Source of the DNA: Mycolicibacterium novocastrense
Lineage (GTDB): Bacteria > Actinomycetota > Actinomycetes > Mycobacteriales > Mycobacteriaceae
Length of the DNA: 64,000 nt
Reading direction: 5' to 3'
Assembly: GCF_001570485.1 (NCBI RefSeq)
Contig: NZ_BCTA01000105.1
Span: 23,862 to 87,861 of the forward strand
Numbering within the stretch: position 1 is the first letter of the stretch; each line of letters opens with the position of its first letter. Under the pieces are notes generated by a model. That model was not told the DNA's origin. It searched no databases and saw only the letters and a list, made by a program, of their open reading frames with translations. Positions 57,751-64,000 of the stretch are shown here, one piece after another. The position numbers and the translations under genes were made by a program.

Positions 57751-60747
57751 TCACCACGAATCAGCCGACTGCTCATGCGGAGATTTCCCGGCCGGCGGCA
57801 GCGCCACCTGCATGAGCTGGCGTCCCAGCTTGCGATACACCAGTTCACCTCGCCCTGGTGCCCGTGGAGCTGCACGTACCCCGTCCACAATGACGCCGTC
57901 GGAGCGGGTGCCGTCGAGGATGAGCACCCCCGCCCCGGCGCGATCCAACGCGGTCACCACCTTGTTGTGGGCGCTCGTCGCCTGCCATCCGGTGCCGTTG
58001 AGGCTCGCCAGCACATGCACCCCCATTTGCCGGCCGCGTTCGATCACCGGCTCCAAAGCCGGCATCAACCGCGATGACATCGACGAGCCCGGTGCGTTGA
58101 ACAGGTGCAGATCATCGATCACGATGAAGAACCGCGGACCGCTGAACCGCCACTGCGCACGCTCATGGGCCGTGGCGCTCTCCGGTGGCCGACGTTCGCT
58201 GGTGAACCTCTTGGCTAGATGCGCCGCGATCGCGCTGACGTCCACCGACGGGTTGTCGATGTGTACCGCCAGATACTCCGGTTCGATGTAGGCAGCCAGC
58301 TTCAGGTCCGGGTCGAACGCCACGATCTGGGCTTGTGCCGGGGAGAACGTGTCCTGAATGGCGCTGACCAGCGTGCGTATCACTGTCGTGCGGCCCGACC
58401 CGCTGCTGCCCACCACGTAGAAGTTGGTGGCCGCGGTCAGATCCACACCCACGGTGTCGAGGGCGACCTCGCCCACCCCCAGCTTGAGGGTGCCCGCAGG
58501 AACCGGCCCCAGCTCATCCCAGTGCAGCTCGGTGGGCAGTTCAGGCAGCGGGGGCGCCGCGCCCACTCCCCGCCGCTGCCAGGACTGCGCGATCAGCTGA
58601 CACGTCGCCTCCACCGAGGACTGGTCATACGTCACCGCGCCGTGGGCGCCCGTCACCGCCGCAGTGGCCACCGGAGCGCCCATCAGGAAGTGCATGCCGC
58701 CGCGCTTGAGCCCACGGCCCGGCTGGTCCGGGACGGTCTTGGCGCGTTCCCGATCCCCCATCTCCGATTCGCGGTAATCGGCCATCCGCAGCTCGATGCG
58801 GGTACCGAACTTGCTGTTGAGGTTGTAGGGCAGGCTGACCCACTGGTCGTTGCTGACCACGAGGTGGATGCCGTAATTCAGCGCCGACGACGACCCCAGT
58901 TCCGTGATCCGGGTGTAGAGCTCCTGGTCCCTGATCTTCAACGCCGCCATGTTGTCGACGAACAGGAACACATCGCCATAGCCGTCCTCGGGCACCTCAC
59001 CGGGCTTGCCGGCGAACTTGCGGGCGCGGAACTCCGTCAGGTCGATCCCGGCCAACTCCCAGTTGCGCACCCGGCTGGCCAGCAGGCGCTCGACCTCGCT
59101 GAGGATTCGGATGAGCCGCTCCTCGTTGCCCTGCCCGGCGACCCCGCTGACATGGGGCAGAACCGACATGTTCTGCAACTTGCCGCCACCGAGGTCGATG
59201 CAGTAGAACTGCACCCGCTGCGGGCTGTGTGACACCGCGAGATTTGTCATGATCGACTGCAGCGCAGTAGATTTCCCGCTCTGCGTGGCGCCGATGATGG
59301 CCGCATTGCCCATGCTTCCCGACAGATCGAGGCTCAGCAGCTTCTGACTGTGGTCGAACGGGTCATCTTCACGGGCATAGGGAATCGTCAGACCCGAGTC
59401 GGTGCTGACATCGAGCCAGTCGCGCCCCCAGAACTCCTGCGCCACCTCATCGACGGCCACCACCGGAGTCTCATCCAGCGGCGGCAAGTACAGCTTGTGC
59501 ATAGCACGGCAGGTGCGGCCCGCCTCGGCCAGACGCTGCACCAACACCGACACCACTGTGTCGGCGTCCACACTCATCTGCTCGATCGAAATCTCATCGG
59601 CCAGATCGTCGTCGTCCTCCTCCTGGCCGACCTCGATGTCCAACGGCAGCGGCGCCACCGCGGCACCGAAACGGCGCGGATCGATGTACTGGCCCTCCTG
59701 GCGGCGCCGCTGCTGGCGGCCCGCCACAGGAGCGGTGAACGGCGCCGAGACGTAATAGGACCGAAACAAGGTGTGTTCGTCGTCGAAGACCAGGAACCCT
59801 GTGCCCTGCGGGGCGCCCTTGAGGTCCTCGTAGGCTCGCGTGGAGCCAATCGCCTGCCGCGACTGGCTGGCATCCTTGACCTTCAACCCGATCGAGTACG
59901 TCTGCTGGGCAATCATGCCGGCCATGCGACCGGACTCCACGCGCTGTGAGGCATTGAGGATGTGCATCCACAGGCCGCGTCCCTTTCGGGCCACCACGTC
60001 AAAGGTCTCGGCCAGCCGAGGCCGAATCCGCAACAGCTCGCTGAACTCGTCGAGCACGATGAACAACGTCCCCAACGGCTCCAAATCCGGGCGGGTCGTG
60101 GCCCGCGCCCGCTCATAGTCGCGGACGTCCTTGTACCCCGAGGCTTTCAGGATCGCCTCGCGCCGCCCGGTCTCGCCGTTGATCATGTCCTCGAAACGAT
60201 CCAGCCGCGCCGCAGACTCAGCCAGGTTCGACACCACACCCTGACAGTGCGGAATGTCGGCCAGCTTCATCATCGCCGTCTCACCCTTGAAATCGCCCAG
60301 AATCATCTGCAGCACCTCCGGCGGGTGCAGCATCGCCATCGCCAAGCAAAACGACACCAGAGTTTCGGACTTACCCGAACCGATCTGACCGGTCAGCATG
60401 CCGTGCGGACCCATCCCGCCCTCGGCGCCCTCCTTGAGGTCCAACCACACCGTCTTACCGGTGGCCGGATTCTTACCCACCGGGGCACGCAGACGCGTAG
60501 TGGTGGTCAGTTGCGACCACAGCGTGCTCGGATCCCACACCCGGGCATCCTCGATCTGGAACAGGTCAAGGAAATCCTGGCCCGCCCGCGCGTCGGCAGC
60601 CCGCTCGGCCACAAACCGGGTCGCCGCATCCTGCGGCTCCCACGCTGCCACCGCGCGGGCCAAAACCTCAGCCTCCACCAGCGGCATCACGTCCGGCGTC
60701 GCCGCGAAGGCAAGCCCCTCCTCAGCCAAAGGCGAAACCCGCACCAT
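57751..60747 (-). CDS. eccCb: EccCb, three-ATPase half of EccC
   Basis: 998 residues. FtsK/SpoIIIE-type ATPase one has Walker A GQIGSGKS at 120-127 and Walker B LFIVLDEFSELL. ATPase two has GATQSGKSTAL near 485 and VFLFVDNMAAL. ATPase three has GSSGSGRTTVI near 780 (Arg for Lys) and FIVIDDLHLF. EccC drives substrate export and binds the Esx signal at ATPase three. Unlike the ESX-1 split, all three ATPases are in this half. It starts 2 bases after the EccCa stop in a different frame. Confidence 0.92.
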   Translation of the reverse strand: MVRVSPLAEEGLAFAATPDVMPLVEAEVLARAVAAWEPQDAATRFVAERAADARAGQDFLDLFQIEDARVWDPSTLWSQLTTTTRLRAPVGKNPATGKTVWLDLKEGAEGGMGPHGMLTGQIGSGKSETLVSFCLAMAMLHPPEVLQMILGDFKGETAMMKLADIPHCQGVVSNLAESAARLDRFEDMINGETGRREAILKASGYKDVRDYERARATTRPDLEPLGTLFIVLDEFSELLRIRPRLAETFDVVARKGRGLWMHILNASQRVESGRMAGMIAQQTYSIGLKVKDASQSRQAIGSTRAYEDLKGAPQGTGFLVFDDEHTLFRSYYVSAPFTAPVAGRQQRRRQEGQYIDPRRFGAAVAPLPLDIEVGQEEDDDDLADEISIEQMSVDADTVVSVLVQRLAEAGRTCRAMHKLYLPPLDETPVVAVDEVAQEFWGRDWLDVSTDSGLTIPYAREDDPFDHSQKLLSLDLSGSMGNAAIIGATQSGKSTALQSIMTNLAVSHSPQRVQFYCIDLGGGKLQNMSVLPHVSGVAGQGNEERLIRILSEVERLLASRVRNWELAGIDLTEFRARKFAGKPGEVPEDGYGDVFLFVDNMAALKIRDQELYTRITELGSSSALNYGIHLVVSNDQWVSLPYNLNSKFGTRIELRMADYRESEMGDRERAKTVPDQPGRGLKRGGMHFLMGAPVATAAVTGAHGAVTYDQSSVEATCQLIAQSWQRRGVGAAPPLPELPTELHWDELGPVPAGTLKLGVGEVALDTVGVDLTAATNFYVVGSSGSGRTTVIRTLVSAIQDTFSPAQAQIVAFDPDLKLAAYIEPEYLAVHIDNPSVDVSAIAAHLAKRFTSERRPPESATAHERAQWRFSGPRFFIVIDDLHLFNAPGSSMSSRLMPALEPVIERGRQMGVHVLASLNGTGWQATSAHNKVVTALDRAGAGVLILDGTRSDGVIVDGVRAAPRAPGRGELVYRKLGRQLMQVALPPAGKSPHEQSADSW

Positions 60748-60749
60748 GT

Positions 60750-61901
60750 CTAGACAACCTCCCTGGCCCGCAACAGATTTCCCACCGCATCGAACTTCAT
60801 CGCCGTCGCCGACGTCGCCAGCGACGAAAAGTAGTCGTTGGTGGCCTCCACCACCGCCACCCCGGCGTAGCCGGTAGTGCCCAACAACGGTGAACAGTTC
60901 GCGCCGGGCATGTCCACCACAATCACCCAATGGTCCTCCGCGCGGGGCTGTCCCTCCATCGGTGGTGACCACGCTGGCCGACTTGTCCACTGGTCCCCGA
61001 AGCGCTCCATGAACTCCCCCACATCGTTGTAGATCATCCGCACCGGCCCACAGGCGTCGACCAGCTCAGGATCAGCGACATGGGGCCACCACTTCGCCCA
61101 CTCCCACGCCTGCGGGTCGTCGCTGATGATCGCCAGCCGCACCACGTCGGGACCATGGAACACACACAACTGGCACACCAGCGCCCGCAATGTCCCCTGC
61201 AGCAGCGCGCGCTGGGCCTCATCGGCGAAGAACGCCCACCCCATCTGGTCGAACAGGTGCAGTGGCCGTGCCACGTCGTGCACCACGTTTTGCGCCAACA
61301 GGAAATCGCGCGCCGCGATAGCCGTCGAAGTCTCCCGGTACTCCGGGGGCGGCACCTTCTGCGGCGGGTTGATGATCGTGCGCAACCGGGTCACCCCCAG
61401 CCCCAGCCGCACATGCCCGAAATTGCGGTCAGTGGGTCGACGCTCCCACATTCGGCCCGTGCCGACCATGGTCAGCAGCGAACCGTTGCAGGGATTGGGA
61501 TGGTGATAGGCGATCTCGGCGGCCTGCTCCTGAGCGCCGACGGTCACGTCCTCGCGCAGTTCATCCAGACTGCGCATGTAGTCCAGCCTGGTCTGGGCCA
61601 GCGCCGCAGGCTTGGTTTTCTCGTTGGTGCCCCCGCCACGGTTGCGCAGCATCATCAACATCGACACCAACATGATCGGCATGATGAACATGCCGCCCAG
61701 GCCGATCGAGCGGGCGCCGGTTCGGATCATGATCACCAGCAACACGATCACCGCGACGACGAAGATCAGCACCCACACCCACACGGGGGGCCGCTGCTGC
61801 GGCGGCCGCGTAATCTCGCCGATCTCGGGCATCGTGGCGGTGCGTTCCGGCAGGATCGGCGCCGCCGGCTTCTCCTTGTCGTAACCCTTCTTCGTCGTCA
61901 T
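60750..61901 (-). CDS. eccCa: EccCa, membrane half of EccC
   Basis: 383 residues from ATG 61901. Two membrane helices (VWVWVLIFVVAVIVLLVIMI, GGMFIMPIMLVSMLMML) are followed by the soluble domain that precedes ATPase one in unsplit EccC (YHHPNPCNGSLLTMVGTGRM with WERRPTDRNFGHVRLGLG). No Walker motif is present. ATGA overlap with EccB. Together with EccCb it makes one EccC. Confidence 0.9.
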   Translation of the reverse strand: MTTKKGYDKEKPAAPILPERTATMPEIGEITRPPQQRPPVWVWVLIFVVAVIVLLVIMIRTGARSIGLGGMFIMPIMLVSMLMMLRNRGGGTNEKTKPAALAQTRLDYMRSLDELREDVTVGAQEQAAEIAYHHPNPCNGSLLTMVGTGRMWERRPTDRNFGHVRLGLGVTRLRTIINPPQKVPPPEYRETSTAIAARDFLLAQNVVHDVARPLHLFDQMGWAFFADEAQRALLQGTLRALVCQLCVFHGPDVVRLAIISDDPQAWEWAKWWPHVADPELVDACGPVRMIYNDVGEFMERFGDQWTSRPAWSPPMEGQPRAEDHWVIVVDMPGANCSPLLGTTGYAGVAVVEATNDYFSSLATSATAMKFDAVGNLLRAREVV

Positions 61902-63442
61902 CGTGTGCCTTTCTCGTTCATCGGCGCGGCCGCCGGGTTGGCGCCCAAGGTGTCGTGCTCGACCATCGCCGACTGCCGCGACAACGCCGGGCCGGCCGGA
62001 AGCCAACGCACCACCGCCCACGGCGCCGGGGTCGGCGTCACCTCCGACAATCCCAGTGCGCGCAGCGGATCATGTTGTCTGTCAGAGGTTTCGATGCCGA
62101 AGCGCACACCGCTGTGGCCGATCCACCACACCGACTCGCTACGCCCGGAATCAGGTTCGACACCGGTCACCTGGACAAAGTTCGCGCTGCCCGGCCCTAG
62201 ATACACCTCGTCGGCTGACTGCTGGCCCGCCTGCGCCGACACCATCCTGATGACCCGCGACTCCTCGCCTTGGGCGATCGGCAGACGCCGACCCGACACC
62301 GTGGTCACGGTCGCCTGCGGTGCACCCGAATCCTTGCGCCACATCACGCAGGTGACCGGTTCGGCGGCCTTGTCCAGCAGCTTCACCGGCCCGTTGGGAT
62401 AGGCCGACACGTCGAAGCCGACGGCCTGCGGAGCGGCCGCAACCATCGGAGCCTCCACGTCGAGCACCCGACCCTGCCGAGACACATTGGCGTTGTGCAG
62501 CATCAGCGCCACCGTCTCCGGAATCATCTGCAGCCCTGCCGGCAGTGCCACAAAGAACTGGTCGTCGCCGGCAGCACTGCGCGACTTGACCACCGACCCC
62601 GACACCACCGCCAGCCCAGGCCCGGCATACCCGACCGGGCCTCCCGGGGAGGGCACGTCGGGCACCCGCAGCGGTGCGGTCGGAATCAACGCCTCATACA
62701 GTGCCCGCGACATCGGAGTGGGCCGAAGATTGCCCGCCTGCAGCCCCAGCGCCAGCATCACCGGCTTGTCGGCCAGATCGAGCTGCGAGCGGTGCCCATC
62801 GGTGACCAAAAAGACGCTACCGCCGTAGGTCATCAACACCGCATCCGGTGAGGCCATCTCGTGCGCCCAATCCCCCAACTCGGACTGTCCGGTCAGCGCG
62901 GTCACCCGAGGAGTCGCCAAAGTGCCCGCAGTGCCGGCCTTATCGCACAACCCCCACCCGGTGTCGGCGGGAGTACGCGCAGTCAAATCATTCGGAGCCC
63001 CGACGATGCCGACGGCCGGACCGATCGGCCGCTCCTCGATCTGCGCCATTGGCACCAGCGTCGGGGAAGCGTCCTGGCCGAGGATCAGCCGGGCAGACGC
63101 CAGATTCAACACCGGGTGCATCGTGTTGTTGACATCAACGAACAGTGCCCCACTGCCGCGGTCAGCCACCAGCTTGGAATTACCGATCTGCCCCACCGGC
63201 TTCAGCCACGACAGCACAAAGCACACCCCGAGTGCCAGTGCCGCGATGACCACCCCGACTGTGGCCGCCGCCCCGTAATTCTTCGACGGATCATGCACCA
63301 GTCGCACCGAATGGCGAGCGACCGCCACCGCCATGCGGTGCCACAGAAACCGCCACGCCGCAACCTGTTCCAAAGAGGCGTAGGTCAATCCGGTCCCGCC
63401 GCGGCGCCGCTCGGCCCGATGGGTGCGCTTCGGTTCCTGCAT
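61898..63442 (-). CDS. eccB: EccB, ESX membrane component
   Basis: 514 residues. The cytosolic N-terminus (AERRRGGTGLTYASLEQVAA, WRFLWHRMAVAVARHSVRL) is the EccB hallmark, followed by one membrane helix (AATVGVVIAALALGVCFVL) and a large outer domain of repeat strands ending PAPWAVVRWLPAGPALSRQS. EccB dimerises outside the membrane in the ESX complex. ATG start; ends with ATGA overlap into EccCa. Confidence 0.93.
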   Translation of the reverse strand: MQEPKRTHRAERRRGGTGLTYASLEQVAAWRFLWHRMAVAVARHSVRLVHDPSKNYGAAATVGVVIAALALGVCFVLSWLKPVGQIGNSKLVADRGSGALFVDVNNTMHPVLNLASARLILGQDASPTLVPMAQIEERPIGPAVGIVGAPNDLTARTPADTGWGLCDKAGTAGTLATPRVTALTGQSELGDWAHEMASPDAVLMTYGGSVFLVTDGHRSQLDLADKPVMLALGLQAGNLRPTPMSRALYEALIPTAPLRVPDVPSPGGPVGYAGPGLAVVSGSVVKSRSAAGDDQFFVALPAGLQMIPETVALMLHNANVSRQGRVLDVEAPMVAAAPQAVGFDVSAYPNGPVKLLDKAAEPVTCVMWRKDSGAPQATVTTVSGRRLPIAQGEESRVIRMVSAQAGQQSADEVYLGPGSANFVQVTGVEPDSGRSESVWWIGHSGVRFGIETSDRQHDPLRALGLSEVTPTPAPWAVVRWLPAGPALSRQSAMVEHDTLGANPAAAPMNEKGTR

Positions 63443-63445
63443 ACT

Positions 63446-64000
63446 TCAGTACCCCCCGCCCAATGACGCCACATGAACGTGGTCGTAGTGATTCTGTGTG
63501 GCGTTGCCCTGATCGTCCATCCTCGAGGAGCTACCGTCCGGTTGGATCATCTGCTGTCGCCAGATGATGTGGTCCAGGCCCAGCGGCTTTTGGTTGCGGA
63601 TCAAGAAGTTGACCACCCGATCACCCAAGGCACGCCCCTCGGCGGTGTCCCAGTTCGGGATCATCACATCCAGCGCCAGCCCGTCGGGGTGCCATTTCAG
63701 CGCGTCTTGCCGCCAACCGCCGATTTCCTCGATCTCCGGGAACGCGTTCGAGATCGCCCGGTTCATCAACTTCGTGTACTGCTGCAGACCGCGCTCGCTG
63801 GCCTTCCCGGGCCCGCTGGTGTCCAGACCAGGAATTGCCGCCGAAGCCAGCTTCGCGGCGGGGCTGCCGTTGCTGCCGGTCAGTTTGGCCGCTTGGGTGA
63901 AAGGGGCGGTCAGCCCGCTCAACCCGGAGAGCGGTGCACCGAAACCGGGCATCCCACCGCCACCCATCGGCATTCCGCCGCTCATCGGCATGGCGCCCAA
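63446..64000 (-). CDS. C-terminal part of a peptidase-like secreted protein, partial
   Basis: 184 codons are visible and the 5' end lies beyond the window. The Gly/Met-rich start (PMSGGMPMGGGGMPGFGAPL) is a linker. The domain after it (MNRAISNAFPEIEEIGGWR, LKWHPDGLALDVMIPNWDTA, DHIIWRQQMI, NHYDHVHVAS) matches a D-Ala-D-Ala-peptidase-like C-terminal domain common in mycobacterial phage and ESX-P proteins. His/Asp residues in HPDGLALDV and HYDHVHV are the likely metal ligands. It may loosen the cell wall for secretion or mating. Confidence 0.75.
   Translation of the reverse strand: MGAMPMSGGMPMGGGGMPGFGAPLSGLSGLTAPFTQAAKLTGSNGSPAAKLASAAIPGLDTSGPGKASERGLQQYTKLMNRAISNAFPEIEEIGGWRQDALKWHPDGLALDVMIPNWDTAEGRALGDRVVNFLIRNQKPLGLDHIIWRQQMIQPDGSSSRMDDQGNATQNHYDHVHVASLGGGY

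Overview
The window reads as part of a large conjugative plasmid of a slow-growing-type mycobacterium or close relative. Nothing in it looks chromosomal. The evidence is a GC-rich actinobacterial sequence, a complete plasmid-type ESX (type VII secretion) locus with PE, PPE, EspG, EccA-E and mycosin genes, a type IV secretion operon on the same strand, and a very large MobF relaxase. This layout (relaxase, T4SS, ESX-P) matches the pRAW-like plasmid family known from mycobacteria.

Layout. 1-4.1 kb is transposon debris: the end of a two-recombinase (TnpA/TnpB, Tn554-like) element whose TnpA has lost its catalytic tail, abutting an IS3-family element with a truncated left side. 4.3-6.5 kb is a minus-strand three-gene unit: an HTH protein, a nucleotidyltransferase-like protein and an unknown partner. 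6.7-9.5 kb has a small HTH gene divergent from an integrase-like protein with altered active-site residues and a DDE-transposase-like gene. 9.8-19.2 kb is an accessory island: an XRE regulator, two divergent PP-loop (PAPS-reductase-like) proteins, small proteins, a glutaredoxin and a 651-residue cytosine methyltransferase. Three promoters in the island carry variants of one palindrome, which suggests a single regulon. 19.9-21.2 kb holds an HNH nuclease, a coiled-coil HTH protein and the likely oriT region. 21.2-27.1 kb is the relaxase-helicase. 27.2-29.2 kb is a compact methyltransferase/restriction endonuclease pair.

29.3-42.8 kb is the minus-strand T4SS operon: a membrane protein, a discoidin-like protein, VirB8/TcpC-like, VirB2-like pilin, VirB4, VirB6-like and DUF1173, then a tail of unusual genes (ASCH domain, a D12 adenine methylase with altered motifs, winged helix). 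42.8-46.2 kb has a plus-strand membrane protein, a frameshifted DUF4326 gene, the coupling protein (T4CP), and a stand-alone paralogue of the middle of that same coupling protein. 46.2-64 kb is the ESX-P locus: EccA, EccE, MycP, EccD, EspI, EspG, two Esx, PPE, PE, EccCb, EccCa, EccB, and the C-terminus of a peptidase-like protein cut by the window end.

How it fits together. The relaxase nicks and unwinds the plasmid, the coupling protein and T4SS move it, and ESX-P is needed in the same process in known relatives. A 15-bp motif recurs upstream of four minus-strand units (PE operon, EspI operon, T4CP operon, T4SS operon) and may co-regulate the two secretion systems. The island beside the relaxase may act early in a new host, as anti-restriction or DNA modification. 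That is inference.
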